DNA of 64,000 bases from Polynucleobacter sp. AP-Titi-500A-B4 (GCF_018688095.1 NZ_CP061311.1:1892120-1956119), one strand, 5' to 3'; shown: positions 17,356 through 26,713, numbered from the stretch's first letter. Notes: a model not told the origin generated them from the letters alone. Numbers and translations: made by a program.

Positions 17356-17991
17356 TTAGCCTCTTCCAGACCGGAAAAGGCAGGCTTTTACCTGCCCCGC
17401 CTCTAAGTATTTTCCACAATGCCAGTCTGGCAGTAGGGCTTCTATCTCTTCGCGAGGTCGATTTGAGGGAAATTCGACATAAATGCCCCCGCCACCAGAG
17501 TCATCGCAAATTCTGCCGGCCTCAATGACGGCGTGATCTAGCAATGATGCGTCTTGAAAGGGGGGGTCAATAAAGATGAGGTTACTTGAGCGATCTACCT
17601 GTTGTTTTAAAAACTCTACGCTATCTCTTTGCAAAATTTCCACCACTCCAGTTACAGGCGATGATTGCAGTAGTGATAAATTAGTCACCAAGTTTTTATA
17701 AGCTTTTTTATCTTTCTCCAGAAGCGCAACAAAACTTGCACCACGTGAAGCCGCCTCAAAACCGAGAGCCCCTGTTCCTGCAAATAAATCTAAACAGCGC
17801 AAGCCCGTTAAATCTTGACCAAGCCAGTTAAATACAGTTTCTCGAATGCGATCCGTCGTTGGGCGTAGGCCAGGCAAATCTAATACTGTTAATAAGCGGC
17901 TTCTCCAAGCGCCTCCAATGATGCGCACCTTTTTAGGGGGCTCTGCCTTGAGAGACTTAGGCTTATTTATTTTGCGCCCCCAAGACAACAA
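17356..17991 (-). CDS. rsmD: 16S rRNA (guanine(966)-N(2))-methyltransferase
   Basis: 211 residues if it starts at the TTG at 17991, which overlaps the end of the upstream peptidase gene. A GTG at 17928, directly before RIIGGAWRSR, is a shorter alternative close to the usual family start. The SAM-binding motif LDLFAGTGALGFEA and catalytic IDPPF are clear. It methylates G966 of 16S rRNA in assembled 30S. Order rsmD-coaD is conserved across proteobacteria. Confidence 0.93.
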   Translation of the reverse strand: MLSWGRKINKPKSLKAEPPKKVRIIGGAWRSRLLTVLDLPGLRPTTDRIRETVFNWLGQDLTGLRCLDLFAGTGALGFEAASRGASFVALLEKDKKAYKNLVTNLSLLQSSPVTGVVEILQRDSVEFLKQQVDRSSNLIFIDPPFQDASLLDHAVIEAGRICDDSGGGGIYVEFPSNRPREEIEALLPDWHCGKYLEAGQVKACLFRSGRG

Positions 17992-19303
17992 TCTTCATAC
18001 GATCCATCGCAAGATATTTTTGGAATGCAGCAGTCACTTGTTCTAAGGTAACCGCCTCAACTTGTTTAGTCCAAATCTCCATCGTATCAAGCGGTAAATC
18101 ATTCCAAGCAATGGATGACACGTTATCCAGGAGCTTGCGATTGTTATCAATACGCAACGGATAACCATTAATCAAATTCGCTTTTGCTGCAATAAGCTCA
18201 GTAGCAGTGGGACCATCAGCAATAAATTTTGCGATCGTAGTACTCATCACATCAAGAGCTAAGGCTCCCTGATCGCTCTTGGTTTGCAAGCCAGCCTGAA
18301 AGATGCCGGTATCTTTGCCTGGCGCAAAATAACTAAACACGCTATAGGCAAGCCCACGTTTTTCACGAACCTCACCCATCAAACGAGACACAAATCCACC
18401 ACCACCCAAAACATAATTACCCACTAACAGTGGAAAGTAATCAGGGTTGTTGCGTGCTATTGCCGTCATGCCCATCGTAATATGCGCTTGCTGGGAGTCA
18501 AATGGAATCTGCGCCTCACGCTGGCTTAAAGGCTCTGCTGGTGAACGCTGAAAGTCCGGTAAAGATGCAATCACAGGGCCTCCTGATTGTGGAATTCTTT
18601 TTAATAGCGTCTGCACAATCTCATTTGCTTGAGTTGAATCAACGTCGCCCACAATACTGACAATCATTCTATCGCCGCGGTAGAACTGTTTATAAAATTG
18701 CTGTAAGTCTCCCGTAGTAATAGTACTGACTGATTTAACTGATGGGGTATCTGCTAAAGGATAAGAACCGTAGACCATTTTTTTGAAACGGCGCTCCAAT
18801 ACATATTCTGGCTTCGTTTCTGCTTCAAGCAAACTAGTAATGGTTCTTTGCTTTTCTCGAGCAAGAATATTGGCATCGTATGTTGGTGCGCTCAACATTG
18901 ATGCCGCAAGTTGCACAGCCCGATCTCGCAAATCTTTTCTACTCAAAGTGCGAATACGCAAAATAGCGCGTTCACCACTTACTGATAAGCCAATATTTGC
19001 ACCAAGATCGGCGATCTCATCAGCAATTTGAGCTTCGTTCAATAAGCCCTTGTCACCACGAACCCCATAATTCATGAGGCCTGCAGCCATATCCGCTAAG
19101 CCGCTTTTACCCGCTGGGTCATACCGATCGCCGGCGTCAATGCTGACCTCAATATCGACCATCGGCAGTGCCTTGGTTTGAACTAAATAGGCTTTAGCAC
19201 CCTTATAGTGATCAAGCTTCTCGATCGGCAATATGGCATTTGCACTCGTAACCACACCAAATACCAAAAGCGTTGTGGCAATACATTGCTTGAGAGCTCT
19301 CAT
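17963..19303 (-). CDS. M16 family peptidase-like protein, non-catalytic subunit
   Basis: 446 residues with an N-terminal signal peptide (cleavage near SANA). The pitrilysin/M16 fold is recognisable, but the zinc motif HxxEH is absent where expected; the region reads GLADMAAGLMNYG. In M16 pairs such as mitochondrial processing peptidase, one subunit is active and the other helps substrate binding. The upstream adjoining gene encodes the catalytic partner, so a periplasmic heterodimer is the likely form. Its start overlaps the partner's stop by one base. Confidence 0.9.
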   Translation of the reverse strand: MRALKQCIATTLLVFGVVTSANAILPIEKLDHYKGAKAYLVQTKALPMVDIEVSIDAGDRYDPAGKSGLADMAAGLMNYGVRGDKGLLNEAQIADEIADLGANIGLSVSGERAILRIRTLSRKDLRDRAVQLAASMLSAPTYDANILAREKQRTITSLLEAETKPEYVLERRFKKMVYGSYPLADTPSVKSVSTITTGDLQQFYKQFYRGDRMIVSIVGDVDSTQANEIVQTLLKRIPQSGGPVIASLPDFQRSPAEPLSQREAQIPFDSQQAHITMGMTAIARNNPDYFPLLVGNYVLGGGGFVSRLMGEVREKRGLAYSVFSYFAPGKDTGIFQAGLQTKSDQGALALDVMSTTIAKFIADGPTATELIAAKANLINGYPLRIDNNRKLLDNVSSIAWNDLPLDTMEIWTKQVEAVTLEQVTAAFQKYLAMDRMKIVVLGAQNK

Positions 19304-20667
19304 TATTTGCTCTCCTTACTAACAGCCTTGCGCGCTTGAGGATCTAAAACAGCAATCGTCAAACCGTCATCTACTAAATATTTTTTGGCAACAGCTTGTA
19401 CTTGCTCTGGAGTAATGGTTTGCATTTTTTCCAGCATGGAATCAATATCTTTCCAGGAGAACCCAGCCATCTCAGTACTGCCAATTTCCATCGCCTGACC
19501 AAAAATAGAATCACGCTTATAAATCTGATCCGAGAGGATGCGTACCTTGATGCGCTTGAGCTCAGACTCCAAAATACCCTTTTGCTTAATCTCTTCTATG
19601 GCTTTACGAATGCTAGATTGCGCTTGTGCAACCGTTTTTCCTTTAGCCATTGTGGCGCTAATCAGAAATAACTCTGGCCCACGCGAGACCATATCGTATC
19701 CAACACCCACATCATTAACAACTTTCTCTTGCTTTACGAGTGAGCGATTCAGACGTGCATTGTCGTAGCCATCCAGTACCGCAGTGAGCAACTCAAGTGC
19801 ATATGGCTCAGGATTGTCTAGCTTGCCAGGCTCAAGGCGCGGAGCTTTCCAGGCCATAGTAAATTGTGCACTATCTGCTGGAGCCTTTACTTGGACCTGC
19901 TTCACGCCTTTTTGTGGCGGCTCAACTTGTGGCTTACGAACTGGTAATTCTTGTGGAGCTACTGCACCGTAATATTTTTCTACAGTCGCTAACACTTTTT
20001 TGGGATCAACATCGCCAGCAATCACTACCGTTACATTGTTTGGTTTATACCAACTACGATACCAATCTCTGGCATCAGCAGCAGTCATATTTTGTAAATC
20101 ATTCATCCAACCAACCACTGGATGGCGATATGGAGAGCTCATATAAGCAGTTGCCATCAGCGATTCATTTAGCAGACTGCTAGGGTTATCTTCCGTCCGT
20201 AATCGGCGCTCCTCCATCACCACCTGAATTTCTTTTAAGAATTCTGCATCATCGAAATTCAAGTTTGACATGCGATCTGCCTCTAACTTGATGACTTCAT
20301 CCAACTTTGATTTTTCAACTTGCTGAAAGTAAGCGGTGTAATCTCGAGAAGTAAATGCATTTTCGCGGCCGCCAACAGCAGCCACTAAACGAGAAAACTC
20401 ACCCGCCTTTACCTTGTGGGTGCCCTTAAACATCATGTGCTCAAGAACGTGAGCAACGCCGGTTTTACCATTGACCTCATCCATCGAACCAGCGCGATAC
20501 CATGCCATATGCGCCACAGTTGGAGCACGATGGTCTTCCCTCACAATGAGTTTGAGGCCATTGCTGAGCACAAATTCATGGGTATCTGCAGGATCTTTGC
20601 CAGCCGCCCAAGATAATTGAGTACACAGCAATAACAGGAAAGAAATTCGGAGTAAATTGGAACGCAT
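19303..20667 (-). CDS. M16 family zinc peptidase, catalytic subunit
   Basis: 454 residues with a signal peptide (hydrophobic 5-20, cleavage near SWA). The inverted zinc motif HVLEH is followed by MMFKGTHK, and the downstream third ligand lies in the conserved EADRMSNL region. The enzyme is probably periplasmic and degrades or processes peptides; the substrate is unknown. Both M16 genes lie divergent to ftsY with a 63-bp gap, an arrangement common in betaproteobacteria. Confidence 0.92.
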   Translation of the reverse strand: MRSNLLRISFLLLLCTQLSWAAGKDPADTHEFVLSNGLKLIVREDHRAPTVAHMAWYRAGSMDEVNGKTGVAHVLEHMMFKGTHKVKAGEFSRLVAAVGGRENAFTSRDYTAYFQQVEKSKLDEVIKLEADRMSNLNFDDAEFLKEIQVVMEERRLRTEDNPSSLLNESLMATAYMSSPYRHPVVGWMNDLQNMTAADARDWYRSWYKPNNVTVVIAGDVDPKKVLATVEKYYGAVAPQELPVRKPQVEPPQKGVKQVQVKAPADSAQFTMAWKAPRLEPGKLDNPEPYALELLTAVLDGYDNARLNRSLVKQEKVVNDVGVGYDMVSRGPELFLISATMAKGKTVAQAQSSIRKAIEEIKQKGILESELKRIKVRILSDQIYKRDSIFGQAMEIGSTEMAGFSWKDIDSMLEKMQTITPEQVQAVAKKYLVDDGLTIAVLDPQARKAVSKESK

Positions 20668-20730
20668 CTGCTAAATCACCATATCCCAAGAATTAAATTG
20701 ATAAGATGCAAGGATTAAATTGTATCGATT

Positions 20731-21621
20731 ATGTTCGGCTTACGTAAAACCCTCGGATCTCTATTCAAATCCAGCAAGACTGATGATGCTTGGTTTGATA
20801 CCTTAGAAGAATCACTCATTCAAAGTGATGTGGGCTTACCCACGACTGAGCAATTGATTAGCAAGTTACGTAAAGCGGCTAAATCTGAGAAAGCCTCAAG
20901 CCCAGAAGAGCTACAGACACTCCTCATTCAAGAGGTTGAAGCTCTATTACGGGTTTTAGAGCCGTCTCCGAACCCATTATTTAAAAGCCACCAAGACAGC
21001 ATTCCTGAGGTTTGGCTTGTAGTTGGAGTCAATGGCGCAGGCAAAACAACCACCATTGGTAAGCTTTGCAGGCTCTTTCAATCTCAAGACAAATCAGTGC
21101 TTCTTGCAGCAGGCGACACTTTTAGAGCGGCGGCACGCAATCAATTGCAAGAATGGGGTGGACGTAATCAGGTTGATGTCATCACGCAAGAAGGTGGTGA
21201 TGCAGCAGCAGTAGCGCACGATGCAATCCATTCAGCCATCTCTCGTAAAAGCGATATTCTGATTATCGATACAGCTGGACGCCTTGCCACTCAAGATCAC
21301 CTGATGGAGGAACTGAAGAAGGTAAAGCGCGTCATCGGTAAAGCGCTTCCTGGAGCCCCTCACCACACCTTATTAGTTTTGGATGGCAATACGGGTCAGA
21401 ATGGCTTAAGCCAGGTGAAGGCCTTCCATGCAGCCTTGGGGCTCACGGGAATCATTGTGACCAAGCTTGATGGCACCGCTAAAGGCGGCGTAATCTGTGC
21501 CCTAGCCCATACCCTTAAAGATGGTCCAAAACCGGCTGTTTTAGCCCTAGGCAAAGGTGAGGGAATTGAAGATTTAGCCCCATTCACAGCGAGGCAATAT
21601 TCTTCTGAATTATTCAATTAA
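20731..21621 (+). CDS. ftsY: Signal recognition particle receptor FtsY
   Basis: 296 residues, essentially only the NG GTPase domain; the acidic A domain found in E. coli FtsY is missing. The first residues MFGLRKTLGSLFK form a short amphipathic membrane-targeting helix. GTPase motifs: GVNGAGKTTTIGKL, DTFRAAARNQL, DTAGRL and TKLDGTAKGG. FtsY docks SRP-bound ribosomes at the inner membrane for cotranslational insertion. The ATG at 20731 has no clear Shine-Dalgarno. Confidence 0.96.
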   Translation: MFGLRKTLGSLFKSSKTDDAWFDTLEESLIQSDVGLPTTEQLISKLRKAAKSEKASSPEELQTLLIQEVEALLRVLEPSPNPLFKSHQDSIPEVWLVVGVNGAGKTTTIGKLCRLFQSQDKSVLLAAGDTFRAAARNQLQEWGGRNQVDVITQEGGDAAAVAHDAIHSAISRKSDILIIDTAGRLATQDHLMEELKKVKRVIGKALPGAPHHTLLVLDGNTGQNGLSQVKAFHAALGLTGIIVTKLDGTAKGGVICALAHTLKDGPKPAVLALGKGEGIEDLAPFTARQYSSELFN

Positions 21622-21649
21622 TTCAACCACTTACAGATCATCTAAAGCA

Positions 21650-21676
21650 TTAGCACTCTCTTGACAAGAGTGCTAA
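21650..21676 (+). promoter_or_regulatory. CIRCE element (HrcA operator) overlapping the rpoH promoter
   Basis: TTAGCACTC (21650-21658), nine-base spacer, then GAGTGCTAA (21668-21676): both arms match the CIRCE consensus exactly. A perfect -35 hexamer TTGACA (21661-21666) sits inside the operator, with a plausible -10 TCTATT at 21685-21690 (18-base spacing). HrcA bound here would block RNA polymerase at rpoH, whose ATG is 37 bases further on. The motif match is direct; repression by HrcA is inferred from the known CIRCE role. Confidence 0.92.
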
Positions 21677-21712
21677 AATAGTCTTCTATTAACACCTCAT
21701 ATCGATAAAAAA

Positions 21713-22642
21713 ATGGTTCAAAAGAAATCTGACAAACCGAATTTGCAAAGGCTGCCTGTAGCGCAGGCTGCAGCGGCGTCCGCATTTCCGATGCTGCCAT
21801 CCCTTGGGGTTGGCACGCTCGATTCATATATTGCTTACGTTAATCGCGTACCCATGCTTAGTGCTGCAGAAGAGTTACATCTTGCGCAGGAATTTCGTCG
21901 CACTGAAAATGTAGAGGCCGCTAAAACTTTAGTGCTTTCACATTTGCGTCTCGTCGTTTCTGTTGCGCGCCAATATCTTGGCTATGGCATTCCACATGCT
22001 GACCTCATTCAAGAGGGGAACATTGGTTTGATGAAAGCGGTCAAACGTTATGACCCAAACAATGGCGCCCGCTTAGTGTCTTACGCAATCCACTGGATCA
22101 AAGCAGAAATTCATGAGTACATTCTCAAGAATTGGCGCTTGGTCAAAATGGCAACAACCAAAGCACAACGCAAACTGTTCTTTAACTTACGCAGCAATAA
22201 ACCTACTTTGAGTGCACTCACACCTGCTGAAGTGGATGCTTTAGCAAAAGCGCTTGATGTAAAAGGTTCAGACGTTAAAGAAATGGAAATGCGCCTTGCT
22301 GGTGGTGATGTTGCACTTGAAGGCGATGATAGCGATGAAGATGCTGCGTATGCACCTATCCAATGGCTTGCTGACAACAGTCAAGAGCCTACTGAGCGTA
22401 TTGCTCATGCAGAGACAGACGCATTACAGGGCCCTAAATTAGATCAAGCCTTGATGGCCTTAGATGAGCGTAGTCGCAACATTGTGCAGTCACGCTGGCT
22501 GGCCATGGATGCTGATGGTCATGGCACCAAGACTTTGCATGACCTTGCTGATGAATATGGCATCTCTGCAGAACGTGTTCGCCAAATTGAAACAGCCGCC
22601 CTCAAAAAGATGCGCGGCATGTTGCAAGCACAAGCAGCTTAA
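21713..22642 (+). CDS. rpoH: RNA polymerase heat-shock sigma factor sigma-32
   Basis: 309 residues. Sigma region 2 is present (DLIQEGNIGLMKAVKRYDP), followed by the RpoH box (QRKLFFNLR) that separates sigma-32 from other group 3 factors, and region 4 (EYGISAERVRQIE). It directs transcription of chaperone and protease genes under heat stress. The perfect CIRCE operator over its promoter indicates that the HrcA repressor controls the sigma factor itself. ftsY lies 91 bp upstream; the SCO gene converges downstream. Confidence 0.97.
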   Translation: MVQKKSDKPNLQRLPVAQAAAASAFPMLPSLGVGTLDSYIAYVNRVPMLSAAEELHLAQEFRRTENVEAAKTLVLSHLRLVVSVARQYLGYGIPHADLIQEGNIGLMKAVKRYDPNNGARLVSYAIHWIKAEIHEYILKNWRLVKMATTKAQRKLFFNLRSNKPTLSALTPAEVDALAKALDVKGSDVKEMEMRLAGGDVALEGDDSDEDAAYAPIQWLADNSQEPTERIAHAETDALQGPKLDQALMALDERSRNIVQSRWLAMDADGHGTKTLHDLADEYGISAERVRQIETAALKKMRGMLQAQAA

Positions 22643-22663
22643 AGCCACTCTAATTACTCCTGC

Positions 22664-23254
22664 TTACTTTAGAAGTTCTTTCAAGTCATGCGCCAAGGTC
22701 TCAGGACCTTGAGCATGCTTGATATATAAACGTAAGCGTCCCTCGGGATCAAACGCGTAACTACCAGCAGTGTGGTCCATGGTGTAAGAGCCCGGGCTAG
22801 CACCTGGAACCTTCTTGTAATAAATCTTGAAGTCCTTAGTCACTTTTTCTAGTGCAGCCTCGTCTGCAGGACGTAAACCTAGAAAGCGTGAATCAAAAGA
22901 CGGCACATATTGCTTCAAAATAGCCGCAGTATCGCGCTCAGGATCAACCGTTACAAATAGCACTTGCACCTTATCTGACTTCGGACCCAATAAGGTCATG
23001 ACCTGCTGCATCTCTGTCAAAGTAGTTGGGCAAATATCAGGGCATTGGGTATAACCAAAGAACATCACCACGACCTTGCCCTTAAAGTCGGCGAGCGTTC
23101 TCACTTTTCCATCTGGATCAACCAAGCTAAAGTCTTTACCAAATGCGGTGCTACCAGTGATGTCGATATTTTTAAACTCAGGCTTCGGACTGCAGCCAGC
23201 GAGAAGGACTAAAAATGCAGTAATGAAGCAAGTGCGCAGAAAAGTGAGTTTCAT
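22664..23254 (-). CDS. SCO1/SenC-type copper chaperone for cytochrome oxidase
   Basis: 196 residues. Lipoprotein signal with lipobox LLAGC (Cys21). The thioredoxin-like domain carries copper ligands C71 and C75 in the CPDIC motif and H161 in MDHTAG. SCO proteins deliver copper to the CuA site of subunit II. The gene ends the ctaA-ctaB-SCO run downstream of the cox structural genes, all on the same strand, so its role in oxidase assembly is well supported by context. Confidence 0.94.
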   Translation of the reverse strand: MKLTFLRTCFITAFLVLLAGCSPKPEFKNIDITGSTAFGKDFSLVDPDGKVRTLADFKGKVVVMFFGYTQCPDICPTTLTEMQQVMTLLGPKSDKVQVLFVTVDPERDTAAILKQYVPSFDSRFLGLRPADEAALEKVTKDFKIYYKKVPGASPGSYTMDHTAGSYAFDPEGRLRLYIKHAQGPETLAHDLKELLK

Positions 23255-23255
23255 C

Positions 23256-24149
23256 TTAGAGGAAGTAATGGTCTATGAGTAGCGCCGCAAAGAGCAAAGA
23301 CAAATAGGTAATTGAAAAACGGAACGTTTTCTTAGCCAAGGCATCGCTATAGGAAATAAATAGCGCAATGACATACGCCAAGAAAATCAAACCCAGAATA
23401 ATTGACGATACCAAGTAGACCATGCCACTCATGCCATAGATATAAGGCAATAAAGTTGCCGCAATCAAAATTAAGGTGTAGAGCAAGATGTTGAGTAAGG
23501 TAAAACGCTCACCATGAGTTACCGGGAGCATCGGCAAGCCCGATTGAACATAGTCATCACGCCGATATAAAGCCAAGGCCCAAAAATGGGGTGGCGTCCA
23601 TACAAAAATAATAAGCACCAAAAGCCAAGCTTCGGCTGAAACCGTATTGGTTACTGCTGCCCAGCCCAGCGCTGGCGGCATCGCACCAGACAGACCACCA
23701 ATCACAATATTCTGAGGGGTGGCAGGCTTTAATAGCCAAGTGTAAATAACGGCATAACCAACAAAGGTTGCGAGCGTCAGCCACATGGTTAATGGGTTAC
23801 AGAAATTCCAGAGAATAATCATTCCTAATGAGCCAAGAATGATCGAGAAAACAATAATATGAAATGGTGTTACTTCACCAGTTGCAGATGGACGCCATGA
23901 AGTGCGCTTCATCTTGGCATCTACTGCCTGCTCAATTAAACAGTTCACTGCAAATGCTGCGCTGGCTAATAACCAGATACCAACAATGCCACCCAAGAGC
24001 ACTGGGTAAGGGACCATACCCGGTGTTGCCAAGAACATGCCAATGATTGCGCAGAAAACTGCGAGTTGAGTCACCCTAGGTTTTGTGAGAACCCAGTACT
24101 GACGCCAACGTGGCATCGCCATTGGTATTTTTGTATTTGATGTACTCAT
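23256..24149 (-). CDS. ctaB: Protoheme IX farnesyltransferase (heme O synthase)
   Basis: 297 residues from the ATG at 24149, which overlaps the ctaA stop as ATGA; the longer open frame upstream runs into ctaA and is rejected. A UbiA-family integral membrane prenyltransferase with about nine hydrophobic segments; the polyprenyl-binding aspartates are in the AVNCLIEQAVDAKMKRT stretch. It attaches the farnesyl tail to heme b, giving heme O, the substrate of CtaA. The SCO gene starts one base downstream of its stop. Confidence 0.95.
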   Translation of the reverse strand: MSTSNTKIPMAMPRWRQYWVLTKPRVTQLAVFCAIIGMFLATPGMVPYPVLLGGIVGIWLLASAAFAVNCLIEQAVDAKMKRTSWRPSATGEVTPFHIIVFSIILGSLGMIILWNFCNPLTMWLTLATFVGYAVIYTWLLKPATPQNIVIGGLSGAMPPALGWAAVTNTVSAEAWLLVLIIFVWTPPHFWALALYRRDDYVQSGLPMLPVTHGERFTLLNILLYTLILIAATLLPYIYGMSGMVYLVSSIILGLIFLAYVIALFISYSDALAKKTFRFSITYLSLLFAALLIDHYFL

Positions 24150-25249
24150 AGTGACTTCCAAGAAGTCCAATAACTCAATCTGACTAAGCAGAATACCAAA
24201 GCAGCAGAGCCTGCGGTATGTAATAAGGCAGCCAATAAAGGCCACTGAAAGACAACATTGGAGATCCCAGTCAAAATCTGCAAAACGAGCAAGCTAAATA
24301 AAAGTCTGGCGAAGCGTCTCAAACCTGGTGTTGCGGGCGTTGAGAGTTTAAGAGCCCTCCATCCTAAGAATGAAAATATCAGCAATAGCAGCACAGCAAA
24401 GAGGCGGTGTGCCCAGTGAATCGTCTGTAGCGCCACCGGCGAAATAAACTCTCCCTGCGCATTTAAGCCTAGTTGACGCCAAAGCGTGAAGCCCTCGGCC
24501 CAATTAGTTTCTGGCCAAGCTGCGCCCAGACAGGTTGGAAAATCTGGGCAAGCCAAAACGGCGTAATTGGTGCTTACCCAAGCACCTAAGAAGACCTGAA
24601 TGGCAAGCACCAGAAACGCTAGCAATAACAAAGCTGCCGGCAATGGCTTAATGCGCAATGTGCGCACAGCAGAAATTTTTTCTTCCCAGGCTTGCTGTGC
24701 ATAAGCAGTTAAACAAGCTAATAAAAGTAAAGCTAACATCAAATGAATGGTCACAATAATGGGTTGCAATTTAAGAGTTACCGTCCAAGCACCAAAAGCC
24801 CCTTGAATACATACCAACAAGAGTAATCCCAAGCTACCAATGAGCGGAACCCTGCCTAAGGTTTTGACTTTATTCAAGGCCAATGCCACTTGCACCAAAA
24901 TCAGCGCGCCCACAGTCATTGCTAAATAGCGATGGATCATTTCTATCCAGGCTTTCATCACGGTGACAGGGCCACTAGGTAAGGCGCTTTCAGCCCGTTG
25001 TATATCGCTTAATGCATGAAACGGATTAGAGGTGCCATAGCAACCAGGCCAATCTGGGCAACCTAGACCCGAATCGGTTAAACGGGTAAAGGCGCCAAAT
25101 ACAATCAGATCGAAGGTCATAAATACTAAGACCCAATTGAGTTTCTGAAAAAAACTATAGCCCGGTCTTGTCCAAAGATAGGCCAATGGCAAGCCAGCAA
25201 ATAGGATTGCAATAGCAGCCAACTCTAAGAATAAAACCAGATTGGGCAT
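24146..25249 (-). CDS. ctaA: Heme A synthase (COX15/CtaA)
   Basis: 367 residues with about eight membrane segments. Conserved stretches FGAFTRLTDSGLGCPDWPGCYG and the second-half repeat with NYAVLACPDFPTCLG, plus heme-liganding histidines in EMIHRYLA and IHWAHRLFA. It oxidises the C8 methyl of heme O to make heme A for the aa3 oxidase. Cysteine pairs in the two periplasmic loops match the betaproteobacterial type. Translationally coupled to ctaB. Confidence 0.95.
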   Translation of the reverse strand: MPNLVLFLELAAIAILFAGLPLAYLWTRPGYSFFQKLNWVLVFMTFDLIVFGAFTRLTDSGLGCPDWPGCYGTSNPFHALSDIQRAESALPSGPVTVMKAWIEMIHRYLAMTVGALILVQVALALNKVKTLGRVPLIGSLGLLLLVCIQGAFGAWTVTLKLQPIIVTIHLMLALLLLACLTAYAQQAWEEKISAVRTLRIKPLPAALLLLAFLVLAIQVFLGAWVSTNYAVLACPDFPTCLGAAWPETNWAEGFTLWRQLGLNAQGEFISPVALQTIHWAHRLFAVLLLLIFSFLGWRALKLSTPATPGLRRFARLLFSLLVLQILTGISNVVFQWPLLAALLHTAGSAALVFCLVRLSYWTSWKSL

Positions 25250-25905
25250 TACAAATTCTCGCCCTTATGATTTAACTTTAAGAGCTTTTCTAAATCTTTC
25301 TTAAAACTAGAAAATTCTTTAGGTGAATTCGTGACAGGGAAATACATCATCTTCGCTGGACTTGGATCAATCAACTGAATCTCTTTACCAGCACCCTCTT
25401 TATTAAGCCACGCCTCGAATTCAGATCGAGACTTTGGATCTGCAGGCAATGACACTACCTTGAGTCCTGCCGTCTGCTCGTCATAAGCCTTAGAAACCTC
25501 AGGATCAACTGGCTTGCCATCCGTATTGACCCACACAAGCTGGACCCGCTTACTCTCTCTGCCCATTGCGACTCTGGTCTGGCGCATAAGAAATAATGCC
25601 TCAACACACTTTGTATCTTTAATTTGGCACTCACCTGCAGGTCGCGCAATTAACAAAGTCCATTTACCTTGTAAAGGAACTTCGAGCCAAGCACTATTAA
25701 ATTCTTGAGCGGGATAAACCAGAGTACCAAAATTTGTTTTTCCGCCCTCAGGCTTAATCACGTAGTACGCAAAGTAGGATGCAATTACAGGACTCGCGCA
25801 AGCAAGCAATAGCAAGAGCATTTGAATGCGGCCACGGCGAGTCCGCGCATTGATTGCTGCTGTATCCATCTGTGAAGCCGGAATTAATAACTCTTTATCA
25901 CTCAC
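25249..25905 (-). CDS. Membrane-anchored protein of unknown function in the cox cluster
   Basis: 218 residues if it starts at the GTG at 25905, just after the SURF1 stop; the ATG at 25869 is an alternative. One transmembrane segment (about residues 28-50, LLLLLACASPVIASYFAYYVI) is followed by an extracytoplasmic domain with two cysteines (about 88-95) and a SCO/thioredoxin-like feel near LVWVNTDGKP and PAKMMYFP, but no CxxxC motif. Related proteins occur at this position in Burkholderiales cox operons. A role in oxidase assembly is inferred from position only. Confidence 0.75.
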   Translation of the reverse strand: MSDKELLIPASQMDTAAINARTRRGRIQMLLLLLACASPVIASYFAYYVIKPEGGKTNFGTLVYPAQEFNSAWLEVPLQGKWTLLIARPAGECQIKDTKCVEALFLMRQTRVAMGRESKRVQLVWVNTDGKPVDPEVSKAYDEQTAGLKVVSLPADPKSRSEFEAWLNKEGAGKEIQLIDPSPAKMMYFPVTNSPKEFSSFKKDLEKLLKLNHKGENL

Positions 25906-25907
25906 CC

Positions 25908-26699
25908 TTAAACCCCATTCCCAGCGCGTTGGCGCCAATATTGCCGTAGACCAGTAATTAACCAAAACAAAAAACCGCAGACGGCTAAAGCAAACCACTG
26001 GAATGCATAAGCATAATGGCGATCGACTCCGCTTGTCAGAGGAGCCCACTCGCGCAACAGGCCATCATTAAGACCTGCCTCTTCTTCACGCAAGATGAAG
26101 GGCGCTTGAGTCCAGCCACGAAGACTACCTTCTGCTACCAAATAAAAATTTTGCTCGATTTTTGGCTTGCCAACATCAGCCGATGGCTTACCATCGCCCA
26201 ACTCATAAACCTTGCCTGGGTGAGCAAATACAATACCCTCGACATTCACTACACCAGCCGGCGTTTTAACAGAAGGCAAAGTCTCTCGATTCTCATTGTT
26301 GCGCGGGGCCCAACCTCGATTAATCCAAAGCACTTCATCACGAGCTTCGAGACGCAAGGGCATCATTAAATAAAAGCCGGCTTGCGATGCACTAGCACCT
26401 GCTGCAGGCATGGGCCTTGGTCGGTTGTCCAACCAGATTGCCGCCTCTGGAATGAACTGGCCACGTGCAATCATGCGACGCTCACTCGCCTCCTCTAAAG
26501 CCCAAGTTCCAGTATTGGCATTCAAAATAGGCATTTGTTGTTTGGCCAATAAATTAGCAGCTAAAGCAATTTTGGTATTCGCTCTGCTCAACTGCCAGAT
26601 ACCCGCTCCACAACCAAGCGCAATCACCAGCAAGGCTGATACAGTAGCAACTATGCGCTTTGTGACAAGGCTGTCAAACAGGCTATTTAAAGGATTCAA
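25908..26699 (-). CDS. SURF1 family cytochrome oxidase assembly protein
   Basis: 263 residues from a TTG at 26699; no in-frame ATG exists near the N-terminus and the ribosome-binding site is weak. Two membrane segments, one near each end (about 16-35 and 235-255), flank a periplasmic domain. The conserved GIWQLSRA and VLWINRGWAP stretches are typical. SURF1 supports heme A insertion into subunit I. The small twin-TM gene starts 14 bp away on the other strand. Confidence 0.92.
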   Translation of the reverse strand: MNPLNSLFDSLVTKRIVATVSALLVIALGCGAGIWQLSRANTKIALAANLLAKQQMPILNANTGTWALEEASERRMIARGQFIPEAAIWLDNRPRPMPAAGASASQAGFYLMMPLRLEARDEVLWINRGWAPRNNENRETLPSVKTPAGVVNVEGIVFAHPGKVYELGDGKPSADVGKPKIEQNFYLVAEGSLRGWTQAPFILREEEAGLNDGLLREWAPLTSGVDRHYAYAFQWFALAVCGFLFWLITGLRQYWRQRAGNGV

Positions 26700-26713
26700 G
26701 ATAAGGATTTCAG

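Noticed and set aside
19866..20183. 105-codon open frame antisense to the catalytic M16 peptidase
   Set aside because: Antisense to conserved peptidase sequence with no recognisable domain.
24150..24245. N-terminal extension of ctaB by 32 codons
   Set aside because: It overlaps the ctaA coding region and carries no family similarity; the ATG at 24149 overlaps the ctaA stop as a coupled start.
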